From Falsiroseomonas sp051433195 (GTDB taxonomy: Bacteria > Pseudomonadota > Alphaproteobacteria > Acetobacterales > Acetobacteraceae), in the NCBI RefSeq assembly GCF_051433195.1, contig NZ_JBHMFT010000008.1, forward strand, positions 62,001 through 126,000: DNA of 64,000 nucleotides, in the 5' to 3' direction. The translations under genes were made by a program, and so were the position numbers. This document shows positions 8,241 to 17,313 of the stretch, piece after piece. The notes under the pieces are model-generated. The model searched no databases. It was given only the letters and a program-made list of their open reading frames with translations, and had not been told where the DNA came from. Position 1 is the stretch's first letter. Every line of letters starts with the position of its first letter.

Positions 8241-9691
8241 ACCTGGCCGATGCGCTGGACATCCACGCCAAGGCCCGGCCAAGCCACCCGGCGCTGATCG
8301 ACGGCGCGCTGACGCTGACCCATGCGGAGTTTGCCGCGCGTGTCCGGCGCATGGCGGCATGGCTGCTGGGCCTCGGCCTGCCGCCGGACGGGCCCATCGG
8401 CATCTGCCTGCGCGACACGGCGCAGCATGTCGTGGCGCTGTATGCGGTGGCGCGCGCCGGCCTGCCGATCCTGCCGATGGATGTGCGCTGGACGACGGAG
8501 GAACAGCGCAACGTCGCGGAGCATTTCGGCGCCGCACTGGTGCTGGCGGAACCTGGATCCCCGGCCCTGCCCGGTCTGCGCTGCCAGCCTCCGGAGGAGG
8601 CCGGGGCGGAGGCCGCGGCCGCCGCCCGCTTCACCAGCGACCCAGACGCGCCCTTCGTGCTGTCGCTGTCCTCCGGCACGACCGGCCTGCCGAAGGGTCC
8701 GTTGATCGCGCACCGGCATTTCCTGGCGCGCTTCCGCACGCACTGGATCAATCTCGGGCTGAACGGCCGCGACCGCTTCGTCTGCGCGACGCCCCTTTAT
8801 TTTGGCGGTGGCCGCACCTTCGCGATGTCCGTGCTGTTTTCCGGCGGGACGCTGATCCTCAAGCCTCCGCCCTGCACGCCTGAGGATCTGGTGGCCTGCG
8901 TCGCCGAGCAGGGCGCCACCAGCCTGTTCCTGGTGCCGACGCAGTTCCGCCGCCTGCTCGCGCTGGATGATGCCACGCTGGCACCGCTGCGGGCGCTGAA
9001 CCTGCTGTTCTCCTCCGGCGCGCCGCTTTCGCCGGAGGAACGCCTGGCGATCCGGGACCGGCTCTGCCCGCGCTTCTTCGAATACTACGCCAGCACCGAG
9101 GGCGGTGGCGTGTCCCTGCTGACACCTGCGGATTTGGCGACGCACGGCGAAACCGTGGGGCGGCCGGTCTTTGCGGTCGAGGTCGAGGTGGTGGATGCCC
9201 AGGACCGCCCCCTGCCCGCCGGTGAGACCGGCCTGCTGCGCTACCGCGGTCCCGCCTGCGCGACAGCCTATCACCGGGACCCGGAGGCCTCGGCCGAGGC
9301 GTTCCGCGAGGGCTGGTTCTACCCGGGCGATCTCGCCTCGCTGGACGCGGAAGGCTACGTGACCCTGCGCGGACGGCAGAAGGACATGATCATCCGCGCG
9401 GGCATCAACATCCATCCCGGCGATATCGAGGCGACGCTGAACGCGCATCCGGCGGTGGTGGAATGTGCCGCACTGGCCTGGCCGTCACCCGAGTTCGGCG
9501 AGGAGATCGCGGCCTTCGTGAAATTGGCGGAACCCTGCGACGCGGAGGTGCTGCTGGGGTTCGCGCGGTCCCGGCTGCCAAGACCGAAATGGCCCCGCGC
9601 TGTCTTCATCGTGGACGATCTGCCCCGCAACAGTGCCGGCAAGGTCTTGAAGCGCGAACTGGCGCGGCGCCTGCCAAAGCTGAATGGCTGA
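8237..9691 (+). CDS. AMP-forming acyl-CoA synthetase (ligase)
   Basis: 484 aa, slightly shorter than most members. The ANL-superfamily motifs are present: P-loop SLSSGTTGLPKG near residue 141, EYYASTEGGG near 280, GWFYPGDLASLD, the hinge GRQKDMIIRAGINIHPGDIE and the C-terminal catalytic Lys in NSAGKVLKREL near residue 468. It converts a carboxylate, ATP and CoA to the acyl-CoA and is the last gene of the seven-gene operon, overlapping the previous stop (ATGA). The nearby acyl-CoA dehydrogenase is its probable partner. Substrate unknown; the IRAGINIHPGDIE hinge resembles medium-chain or aromatic acid ligases. Confidence 0.9.
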   Translation: MNLADALDIHAKARPSHPALIDGALTLTHAEFAARVRRMAAWLLGLGLPPDGPIGICLRDTAQHVVALYAVARAGLPILPMDVRWTTEEQRNVAEHFGAALVLAEPGSPALPGLRCQPPEEAGAEAAAAARFTSDPDAPFVLSLSSGTTGLPKGPLIAHRHFLARFRTHWINLGLNGRDRFVCATPLYFGGGRTFAMSVLFSGGTLILKPPPCTPEDLVACVAEQGATSLFLVPTQFRRLLALDDATLAPLRALNLLFSSGAPLSPEERLAIRDRLCPRFFEYYASTEGGGVSLLTPADLATHGETVGRPVFAVEVEVVDAQDRPLPAGETGLLRYRGPACATAYHRDPEASAEAFREGWFYPGDLASLDAEGYVTLRGRQKDMIIRAGINIHPGDIEATLNAHPAVVECAALAWPSPEFGEEIAAFVKLAEPCDAEVLLGFARSRLPRPKWPRAVFIVDDLPRNSAGKVLKRELARRLPKLNG

Positions 9692-9784
9692 TCCGCTGGC
9701 GACGTCCTGCCGCGTGAACTGGTGACATTTTTCCGAGAGACTTCAGCGGCCGTGATCTGAGCCCCGAGCCCTGACACGCGCCGT

Positions 9785-9814
9785 CGGAGCCTTCGATGTC
9801 CTTCATCGGCTCCG
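9785..9814. terminator. Hairpin in the gap after the ligase operon
   Basis: CGGAGCC (9785-9791) pairs with GGCTCCG (9808-9814), and GATG (9795-9798) with CATC (9804-9807), leaving a 5-base loop and a 3-base bulge. It lies in the 203-bp gap between the ligase and the HyuAB gene. No T-run follows, so a classic intrinsic terminator is not shown; it could protect the 3' end or act with Rho. Nothing else in the gap looks coding. Confidence 0.4.
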
Positions 9815-9894
9815 CCAAACGATGCATCATGGGGATTGCGAGCGCCGAGGTCCGACAATAGGGTTGTCCCGCATTGATCGGAGCGAGACCTCCC

Positions 9895-12800
9895 GTGACG
9901 AGCTCCCCGGACCGCTATCGCCTCGGCTTTGACATCGGCGGCACCTTCACCGACTTCGTGCTGCTCGATGCGGCGAATGGCGGGATCACGCTGCACAAAT
10001 GCCTGACCACGCCGCAGGACCCGGCGGAAGGTGCGATTGCCGGCATCCGCGCCATCGTCGCGCAAGCCGGCATCGATATCGCCGCGCTGGGCGAGGTGCT
10101 GCACGGGACCACGCTCGTCACCAATGCGCTGATCGAACGGCGTGGCGCCAACACCGGCCTGCTGACGACGCGCGGCTTTCGCGACGTGCTCGAACTCGGC
10201 ATCGAGCAGCGCTACGACATCTACGACCTGTTCCTGCGCTTCCCCGACCCGATCGTGCCGCGCCGCCGCCGGATCGAGATCACGGAGCGGATCACCCATG
10301 CCGGGGAGGTGGTCGAGCCGCTCGACCTCGGGCAGGTGCGGGCTGCCGGGGCACGACTGGTGGCGGAAGGTTGCACCGCCATCGCGATCTGCTTCCTGCA
10401 CGCCTATGCCAATCCGGCGCATGAGCGGGCCGCCGCCGAAGTGCTGCGGGCGTCCTTCCCGACGCTGTCCATCAGCCTGTCCTCCGAGGTCGCGCCGGAG
10501 ATCCGCGAATACGAGCGCTGCGTCACCACCTGCGCCAACGCCTTCGTGCAGCCGCTGATGGACCGATACCTCGGGCGGTTGATCCGGGAGATGGAGGGGC
10601 TCGGCTTCACCGGCACCTTGCGCCTGATGCAATCCGATGGGGGGCTTTGTGCGCCCGAGGTCGCGCGCGCGCTGCCGATCCGGTTGCTGGAATCCGGCCC
10701 GGCGGGCGGGGCGCTGGCGACGGTGCTGTTCGCCCGGGCGGCCGGGCTTCCGGATGCGCTGGCCTTCGACATGGGCGGCACCACGGCGAAATCCTGCCTG
10801 ATCGAGAATGGCCGCGCCGAGGTGGCGCCGCTGATGGAAGCAGCCCGCGTGCACCGCTTCAAGCGCGGCTCCGGCCTGCCGATCCGCGCGCCGGTGGTGG
10901 ACATGATCGAGATCGGTGCCGGCGGCGGCTCCATCGCGCGCGTGGACGAGACCGGGTTGATCAAGGTCGGCCCGCATTCCGCCGGCGCCATGCCCGGCCC
11001 GGCCTGCTATGGGCGCGGCGGGGCGGAGGCAACCGTCACGGATGCGAACCTGCTGCTGGGCTACTACGACCCCGGCTTCTTCCTGGGCGGCACCATGGCG
11101 CTGGATGTCCCGGCGGCGGAGGCGGCGCTGGCGCGGCTGGGTGAGAAGCTCGGCCTGCCGGCGATCGAGGCGGCCTGGGGCGTGCACGCAGTGGTGTGCG
11201 AGGCGATGGCGGGCGCCACGCGGGTGCACCTGGTGGAAAAGGGCCGCGATCCGCGCCGCTATGCGATGGTGGCGTTTGGTGGGGCGGGGCCGGCACATGC
11301 GGCGCGGGTGGCGCGGGTGCTTGGCATCACCGATGTGCTGGTGCCGCCGGCGTCCGGTGCGGCCTCCGCGCTCGGCTTCCTGGCGGCCCCGCTGGCCTTC
11401 GAGCAGTCGCGCAGCTTGATCGCGCCGCTCGGCGCGGATGTGGATTGGGCCGCGATCGGCGCGGCGCTCGCCGGGCTGGAGGAGCAGGCGCGTGGCCGGC
11501 TGCGGGAGGCCGGCATCGCCGAGGATGCGATGCGGGTGGAGCGCGGCGCGGAGATGCGGCTGGTTGGGCAGTTGCACCAGATCACCGTGGCGCTGCCGGA
11601 GGGCCCAATGGGCCTTGAGCGTCTTGCCGAGATCCGCGCGCGCTTCATCGAGACCTACCAGCGCCTGTACACCCGCGTGATCGAGGGTGCCGAGATCGAG
11701 TTGCTGTCGCTGCGCGTGCGCGTGGTCTCGCCGGAGCCGGAGATCGCCGTCTCGGGTTCGGTCGGGGCCGGCGACACCGGCGGCGAGGCGTTGAAGGGGA
11801 GCCGGCCGGCCTGGTTCGACGGCGCCTTCCACGACACACCGGTCTATGACCGCTACCGGATGAAGCCAGGCGCGACGGTCGCCGGGCCGGCGATCATCGA
11901 GGAACGCGAGGCGACCACGATCATCGCGCCGGGCGACACGCTGCGGATCGATGCCGTGATGAACCTGCGCATCACCGTGGGTGCCACCGCGCGGCCGCAG
12001 GCGCTGGTGACGCCGGGCATGGCGCTGGAGACCGCGATGGCGCGGATCGAGGCGGACCCGATCGGGCTCGAGATCATGTGGTCGCGGCTGATCTCGATCG
12101 TCGAGGAGATGTGGCAGACGGTCTGTCGCACGGCCTATTCGCTCATCATCTCGGAAGCGCAGGACTTCGCGAACGAGATCCTGGACCCGCAGGGCAACCC
12201 CCTGGCGCATTCGCCGCGGTCCATGCCGCTGTTCAACCTGACGCTGACCCGCTGCGTGAAGGCGCTGCTGGAGCATTTCCCGGTCGGGACGCTGCGACCG
12301 GGCGACGTGCTGGTGACCAACGATCCCTGGCTGTGCGCCGGGCACCTGTTCGACATCGCGGTGGTGACGCCGGTATTCCACCAGGGTCGCGTGGTGGCGC
12401 TGATGGGCACGGTCGGGCACGTCAGCGACATCGGCGGCGTCAAGGACCCGCTGAGCGCGCGCGAGATCTACGACGAGGGCGTGCTGATCCCGCCGATGAA
12501 GTTGTATGCCGCCAGCGAGCCCGACCGCTCGCTGTTCCGGCTGCTGGCGGTGAACATCCGCAACAGCGACCAGGTGCTGGGCGACGTGGAGTCGCTGGTG
12601 ACCTCCAACGCGCTGGGCGCGCAGCGGCTGGTGGCCTTCATGGAGGAATACGGGCTGGAGGACCTGGCGGCGCTGGCCGCCGTGGTGCAGGGGCGCAGCG
12701 AGGCGGCGACGCGGGCCGCGATCCGCGCCGTGCCGGACGGCGTGTATGAGAGCGAGATCGAGAACCGTCCGCTCGGCGAGGTGCTGCGCTATCGCGTACG

Positions 12801-13806
12801 CGTCCACAAGCAGGGCGAGACGATCCATGTCGAGCATGTCGAGGCGCCGCCGACGCTGCCGCGCGGCGGGCTGAACTGCACGATGAACGTGACGGCGGCG
12901 CATTCCTCCTACCCGTTGAAATGCATGCTGACGCCGGCGGTGCGCGGCAACGCCGGCTGCTACGCGCCGATCAGCGTGGTGGCGCCGGAAGGCTCCGCGC
13001 TGAACTGCAAGCCGCCGGCGGCGGTCGCCTACCGGACCCGGCTGTCCTGGTTCATCGGGCCGAACCTGTACCGGGCGATGGCCGCGGCCATCCCGGACAA
13101 GGTGCAGGCTTTCACGGGTTTGCCGAAATCCTTCGGCTTCTACGGGCGCAACAACCAGGGCCGCGTGGCGTCGGACCATTTCTTCATGGGTGGCGGGCAA
13201 GGCGCGTCCTCCCGATCCGATGGCAAGTCGGGGCTGCTGTTCCCGACCTCCGCGGCGAACACGCCGGTCGAATTGCTGGAAAGCCGTATGCCGGTGCTGG
13301 TGCTGGAGAAGGGGCTGGTGGCGAACACCGGCGGCGCCGGCCGGCAGCGCGGCGGGCTTGGCCAGCGCATGCGGGCGCGGCGGCTGGATGCGGGGGCGGA
13401 GCCCATCATGGTCGGGCTGTATCCGGAAGGCTGGGGCCTGAAGCCGGAGGGCCTGTTCGGCGGCCGGCCAGGCGGACCCGGGCGCGGCACGGTGACGGCG
13501 CCGGGCGATGCGACGCCGCGCGATGTCGGCACGGGGGAGATGGTCGCGCTGTTCGATGCGCGTACCGAGATCGAGGGCCAGATCGCCGGCGGTTCCGGCT
13601 TCGGCGAGCCCTGGGACCGGGCGATCGAGGCCGTGCAATCCGACCTGGAGGATGGCTATGTCACCGCCGAGGGTGCGGTGCGAGACTACGGCGTCGTGCT
13701 CGGCCCGGATGGGCGGATCGATCCCGCCGCCACGGCAAGGCGGCGGGCGACGCGCGAAGCCGATGCGGACAGGGTCATGGCAACAAGCAACGGGGGCTCA
13801 CAATGA
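9895..13806 (+). CDS. Fused HyuA-HyuB hydantoinase / 5-oxoprolinase-type enzyme
   Basis: 1303 aa. The first ~700 residues are HyuA: FDIGGTFTDFVLLD at the N-terminus, HGTTLVTNALIER, then the second actin-like signature FDMGGTTAKSCLI near residue 290 and FGGAGPAHAARVARVLG. From about residue 715 (DPIGLEIMWSRLISIVEEM) a complete HyuB follows, with DFANEILDP, TNDPWLCAGHLFDIAVV and GHVSDIGG. The order and length match the eukaryotic/bacterial single-chain 5-oxoprolinase rather than the split bacterial HyuA+HyuB. It hydrolyses a cyclic amide (oxoproline, hydantoin or N-methylhydantoin type) using ATP in the cytoplasm. I chose GTG 9895; TTG at 9874 is in frame. The gene is coupled by ATGA to a peptide-type importer, so the importer probably brings in the cyclic substrate or a peptide carrying it. 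Confidence 0.88.
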   Translation: MTSSPDRYRLGFDIGGTFTDFVLLDAANGGITLHKCLTTPQDPAEGAIAGIRAIVAQAGIDIAALGEVLHGTTLVTNALIERRGANTGLLTTRGFRDVLELGIEQRYDIYDLFLRFPDPIVPRRRRIEITERITHAGEVVEPLDLGQVRAAGARLVAEGCTAIAICFLHAYANPAHERAAAEVLRASFPTLSISLSSEVAPEIREYERCVTTCANAFVQPLMDRYLGRLIREMEGLGFTGTLRLMQSDGGLCAPEVARALPIRLLESGPAGGALATVLFARAAGLPDALAFDMGGTTAKSCLIENGRAEVAPLMEAARVHRFKRGSGLPIRAPVVDMIEIGAGGGSIARVDETGLIKVGPHSAGAMPGPACYGRGGAEATVTDANLLLGYYDPGFFLGGTMALDVPAAEAALARLGEKLGLPAIEAAWGVHAVVCEAMAGATRVHLVEKGRDPRRYAMVAFGGAGPAHAARVARVLGITDVLVPPASGAASALGFLAAPLAFEQSRSLIAPLGADVDWAAIGAALAGLEEQARGRLREAGIAEDAMRVERGAEMRLVGQLHQITVALPEGPMGLERLAEIRARFIETYQRLYTRVIEGAEIELLSLRVRVVSPEPEIAVSGSVGAGDTGGEALKGSRPAWFDGAFHDTPVYDRYRMKPGATVAGPAIIEEREATTIIAPGDTLRIDAVMNLRITVGATARPQALVTPGMALETAMARIEADPIGLEIMWSRLISIVEEMWQTVCRTAYSLIISEAQDFANEILDPQGNPLAHSPRSMPLFNLTLTRCVKALLEHFPVGTLRPGDVLVTNDPWLCAGHLFDIAVVTPVFHQGRVVALMGTVGHVSDIGGVKDPLSAREIYDEGVLIPPMKLYAASEPDRSLFRLLAVNIRNSDQVLGDVESLVTSNALGAQRLVAFMEEYGLEDLAALAAVVQGRSEAATRAAIRAVPDGVYESEIENRPLGEVLRYRVRVHKQGETIHVEHVEAPPTLPRGGLNCTMNVTAAHSSYPLKCMLTPAVRGNAGCYAPISVVAPEGSALNCKPPAAVAYRTRLSWFIGPNLYRAMAAAIPDKVQAFTGLPKSFGFYGRNNQGRVASDHFFMGGGQGASSRSDGKSGLLFPTSAANTPVELLESRMPVLVLEKGLVANTGGAGRQRGGLGQRMRARRLDAGAEPIMVGLYPEGWGLKPEGLFGGRPGGPGRGTVTAPGDATPRDVGTGEMVALFDARTEIEGQIAGGSGFGEPWDRAIEAVQSDLEDGYVTAEGAVRDYGVVLGPDGRIDPAATARRRATREADADRVMATSNGGSQ

Positions 13807-15395
13807 TCGAGAACATCTCACGCCGCGGGCTGCTCGGGGGCGCCGCGGCGCTGGCCGCGGCGGTGCCCGGAATGTCCGTCGCCTTCGAGCGCGACGGCAA
13901 CCGCAAGGTGATGGTCTTCTCCGGCAACCAGGCGGTGCCGGTGCTCGACCCGCATGTGCGCTACGACTGGTCCACCCGGATGATCCAGCAGGTCGTCTAT
14001 GATGCGTTGCTGAAATACGAGGGCGATCCGCCGGTGATCAAGCCGTGGCTCGCGGAACGGCACGAGGTCTCGGATGACGGCCTGACCTACACCTTCCACC
14101 TGGTCGGCAACGCGAAGTTCCACAACGGCGATGCGGTGGATGCGGAGGCGGTGCGGTTTTCCTTCGAGCGCGGGCTGAAGCTGAACGCCGGCATCGCCTG
14201 GATGCTGAAGGACTTCCTGAAGCCAGAGAAGATCGCAGCGGTGGATGCGCGCACCGTGCGCTTCACCCTGGAACGGCCCTTCTCGCCGTTCCTGTCCTAT
14301 GTGCCGTGGTGGTACATCGTCAATCCGCGCCAGGTGATGGCGAACCAGGATGGCGACGATCTCGGTCGCAAGTGGATGACCGAGAACGATGCCGGGTCCG
14401 GTCCGTTCAAGTTGCGCCGGTTCAACGCCAACACGCTGATCCATGTCGAGGCGGTGCCCGACTATTGGAAGGGCTGGCCGATGCCGGAGGCCGAGCGCCT
14501 GTCCGGCATCATCTACCGCATCATCCGCGAAAGCGCGCCGCGCAAGGCGGCGCTGCAGCGGCGCGAGGCGGATATCATCACCAACCTGACGCCGGATGAC
14601 ATCGACCAGATGGCGCGGCTGCCGGGGGTCGCGATCGAGAACCACAAGGGCTCGACCACCTTCGGCATCAAGTTCAACTGTCAGACCGGGCCGACCGCCG
14701 ACATCAACCTGCGCAAGGCGATCGCCCACGCCTTCGACTACGAGTCGCTGCTGACCATCCACAACGGTGCGGCGACGCTGATGACCAGCCCGTTTCCGGC
14801 CTCCATGGCCGGCCATATCGACGTGCCGGGGGTGCCGCGCAAGGACCTGGAGAAGGCGCGCGAATACCTGCGCCAATCCGGCACGCCGAACGGCGGGATC
14901 GAGCTGGAGTACGTGCATGTGCAGGGGTTGGAGGATCCGCGCCGCATCGGCCTCGCGCTGCTCGACAGCCTGCGGGCGCTGGACATCCGCGTGAACATCG
15001 TGGGCCAGCCCTGGACCACCATGGTCAGCCGCGGGTCGAAGCCCGACACCTCGCCCGCCATGATGTCGATCTACGTGACGCCGGTCGGCACCGACCCGGA
15101 CACGGTGGCCTACCAGTACCATCGTTCGTCCTGGGGCCTGTACTACGGCACGGCGCATTACGAGAATGCCGAGGTCACCCGGATGATCGACGAGGCGCGC
15201 GGCGAGACCGACCAGGCGAAGCGCATGGCGCTGTATGCCGAAATCCAGCGCCGCATCGTCGCCGACCAGCCGGAGATCTTCGGCATGGTGGCCAACCGCA
15301 TCTGGGCGCGCCGCGACTACGTGCAGGGTTTCAGCTTCAGCCCGGTGCGCTTCACCGGCGAGATCGACCTGTATCCCCTCTGGGTCCAGGGCTGA
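13803..15395 (+). CDS. ABC importer substrate-binding protein, peptide/nickel family 5 (DppA-like)
   Basis: 530 aa, the normal size of family-5 binding proteins. A short Tat-like leader (SRRGLLGGAAALAAA) precedes the mature domain. Family features include VLDPHVRYDWSTRMIQQVVYDAL, WLAERHEVSDDGLTYTFHL and KFHNGDAVDAEAVRFSFER. A GGGGG is placed before the ATG, which overlaps the HyuAB stop. It should deliver a dipeptide-sized or amide ligand to the DppBC channel encoded next. The coupling to the cyclic-amidase suggests the ligand is that enzyme's substrate; this is inferred from operon order. Confidence 0.88.
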   Translation: MIENISRRGLLGGAAALAAAVPGMSVAFERDGNRKVMVFSGNQAVPVLDPHVRYDWSTRMIQQVVYDALLKYEGDPPVIKPWLAERHEVSDDGLTYTFHLVGNAKFHNGDAVDAEAVRFSFERGLKLNAGIAWMLKDFLKPEKIAAVDARTVRFTLERPFSPFLSYVPWWYIVNPRQVMANQDGDDLGRKWMTENDAGSGPFKLRRFNANTLIHVEAVPDYWKGWPMPEAERLSGIIYRIIRESAPRKAALQRREADIITNLTPDDIDQMARLPGVAIENHKGSTTFGIKFNCQTGPTADINLRKAIAHAFDYESLLTIHNGAATLMTSPFPASMAGHIDVPGVPRKDLEKAREYLRQSGTPNGGIELEYVHVQGLEDPRRIGLALLDSLRALDIRVNIVGQPWTTMVSRGSKPDTSPAMMSIYVTPVGTDPDTVAYQYHRSSWGLYYGTAHYENAEVTRMIDEARGETDQAKRMALYAEIQRRIVADQPEIFGMVANRIWARRDYVQGFSFSPVRFTGEIDLYPLWVQG

Positions 15396-15404
15396 GCGGG
15401 CCAG

Positions 15405-16412
15405 GTGGCAGGCTATATCCTCCGGCGCATCGGCCTCGCGGGGCTGATGCTGTTCGGGCTGGTCTGCCTGACCTTCGTGATTTCCAACGTCGCGCCGGCC
15501 GACCCGGCGGCGCTGGCGGCGGGGCCGGATGCGGGGCGGTCGCAGATCGAGCAGGTGCGCCGGGAATACGGCCTCGACCGGCCGCTGCATGAGCAGTTCC
15601 TGCGCTATGTCGGCGACCTGGCGCAGGGCGATTTCGGACAGTCGATCGCCACCGGACGTTCCGTCGGCACCGATCTTGCCAGCTATTTCCCGGCGACTCT
15701 GGAACTGGTGATCCTGGCGATGGCACTCGGCGTGCTGCTGGGGGTGCCGCTGGGGGTGGTCGCGGCCTTGCGGAAGGATCGCGTGGTGGACCACGCCACG
15801 CGCATCTTCGCGGTGTCGGGGATCGCGCTGCCGCCCTTCTGGTTCGGGCTGCTGCTGCAACTCGCCTTCGCCACCTGGCTCGGCCTGCTGCCGACCAGCG
15901 GGCGGCTGTCCGTCTTTACCGAACCGGCGGCACCGATCACCGGGATGCTGCTGGTGGACAGCCTGCTGCGCGGCAATTTCGACCTGTTCCGGGAGGCGCT
16001 GTCCTACATCATCCTGCCCGCCATCGTGCTGTCCCTGCCCTGCCTCGCCTCCATCCTGCGGGTCAACCGCAGCGAGATGGTGGAGGCGCTGCGGACGGAC
16101 TACGTCACGGCGGCCCGCGCCCATGGCGTGACGCCGTGGCGCATCGTCGCCGTGCACGCGCTGAAGAACGCCATGCTGCCGACGCTGGCCATCATCGGGC
16201 TGCGCTGGGGCTGGATGATGAGCAGCACGGTGCTGGTGGAGACGGTGTTCGACTGGCCGGGCATCGGGCTATACGCCGTCAGCTCCGCGATCTCGGGGGA
16301 TTTCAAGCCGGTGATGGGGGTGACGCTGATCGTCGGGCTGAACTTCATGCTGGCCAATTTGATCGTGGACCTACTGTACGGCGTGCTCGACCCTCGGCTG
16401 CGGCGGGCCTGA
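15405..16412 (+). CDS. ABC importer permease, DppB-like
   Basis: 335 aa from a GTG. One span at the N-terminus (GLAGLMLFGLVCLTFVIS), a periplasmic stretch, then about five spans from residue 95 on. The EAA loop ARAHGVTPWRIVAVHALKNAMLP is intact. GREYGLDRPL-type wording (REYGLDRPLHEQFLRYVGDL) after the first span is typical of the DppB/OppB family. It pairs with the DppC-like subunit 4 bases downstream in the inner membrane. Confidence 0.9.
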   Translation: MAGYILRRIGLAGLMLFGLVCLTFVISNVAPADPAALAAGPDAGRSQIEQVRREYGLDRPLHEQFLRYVGDLAQGDFGQSIATGRSVGTDLASYFPATLELVILAMALGVLLGVPLGVVAALRKDRVVDHATRIFAVSGIALPPFWFGLLLQLAFATWLGLLPTSGRLSVFTEPAAPITGMLLVDSLLRGNFDLFREALSYIILPAIVLSLPCLASILRVNRSEMVEALRTDYVTAARAHGVTPWRIVAVHALKNAMLPTLAIIGLRWGWMMSSTVLVETVFDWPGIGLYAVSSAISGDFKPVMGVTLIVGLNFMLANLIVDLLYGVLDPRLRRA

Positions 16413-16416
16413 GGCG

Positions 16417-17313
16417 ATGGACGCACCCCTCGCCGTCGAACAGGCCGCCGCCGCGCCGGAACGTCGCCGGTTGCGGCTGGCGATCTGGCTGCTGACGCGG
16501 TCCTTCTCCTCCATGCTCGGCCTGTTCCTGGTGGCGGCGATCGTGCTGCTGGCGCTGGCCGGGCCGTGGATCGTGCCTTATCCGGACGATGTCGCCGGTG
16601 GCGTGAACCTGGCGAACAAGCTGCAGCCGCCCTCCGCCGCGCATTGGCTCGGCACCGACGAGGTTGGCAACGACATCCTGACCCGCGTCATCATCGGCGC
16701 CCGCCTGTCGCTGCTGGTGGGCATCGGCATCACCGTGGCGGCGGCGGTGATCGGCGTGCCGCTGGGCATCCTGGCGGGGCTGGCGGGCGGGCGGCTGCGG
16801 GAAGTCATCATGCGCTTCACCGACCTTTTCCTGTCGGTGCCGGGGCTGGTGCTGGCCATCGCGCTGGTCGCGGCGCTGGGGCCGGGCATCGAGAATGCCA
16901 TGATCGCGCTGATCCTGGTGTGGTGGCCGGGCTATGTCCGGCTGGCGGAATCCAAGGCGTTGTCGATCCGCGAGGAACCCTACATCGAGGCGGCGCGCGT
17001 CGCCGGCGCCTCCCGGTTTCGGATCCTGCGGCGGCACGTGCTGCCCAACAGCATCTCCCCGCTCATCGTGAAGATGAGCATGGATGTGGGCCAGGCGATC
17101 CTGGCGGTGGCCTCGCTCGGCTTCATCGGGCTGGGCGCCAAGCCGCCGACGCCGGAATGGGGCGCGATGATTTCCATCGCGCGCGGCTACCTGCCGGAAT
17201 GGTGGTGGTACGCCATGGCACCGGGCGTGTTCATCTACTTGGCCGTGCTCGGCTTCAACCTGCTCGGCGACGGGCTGCGCGACATCCTCGACCCGCGGAG
17301 CAACCGCGGGTGA
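16417..17313 (+). CDS. ABC importer permease, DppC-like
   Basis: 298 aa. The N-terminal cytoplasmic tail is followed by a first span (SMLGLFLVAAIVLLALAGPW), then the family segment HWLGTDEVGNDILTRVIIGARLSL and a five-span core. The EAA loop is AARVAGASRFRILRRHVLPNSISP. GAGG stands just before the ATG. Its stop overlaps the following ATPase gene (GTGA). Forms the heterodimeric channel with the gene upstream. Confidence 0.92.
   Translation: MDAPLAVEQAAAAPERRRLRLAIWLLTRSFSSMLGLFLVAAIVLLALAGPWIVPYPDDVAGGVNLANKLQPPSAAHWLGTDEVGNDILTRVIIGARLSLLVGIGITVAAAVIGVPLGILAGLAGGRLREVIMRFTDLFLSVPGLVLAIALVAALGPGIENAMIALILVWWPGYVRLAESKALSIREEPYIEAARVAGASRFRILRRHVLPNSISPLIVKMSMDVGQAILAVASLGFIGLGAKPPTPEWGAMISIARGYLPEWWWYAMAPGVFIYLAVLGFNLLGDGLRDILDPRSNRG

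Noticed and set aside
9785..9814. Intrinsic terminator after the ligase operon
   Set aside because: The hairpin is strong but no T-run follows, so only a hairpin can be claimed.
9355..13638. Very long open frame on the minus strand opposite the HyuAB gene
   Set aside because: It is antisense to a full-length enzyme with all family motifs; its product is Arg/His/Pro-rich nonsense, as expected for a shadow frame in high-GC DNA.
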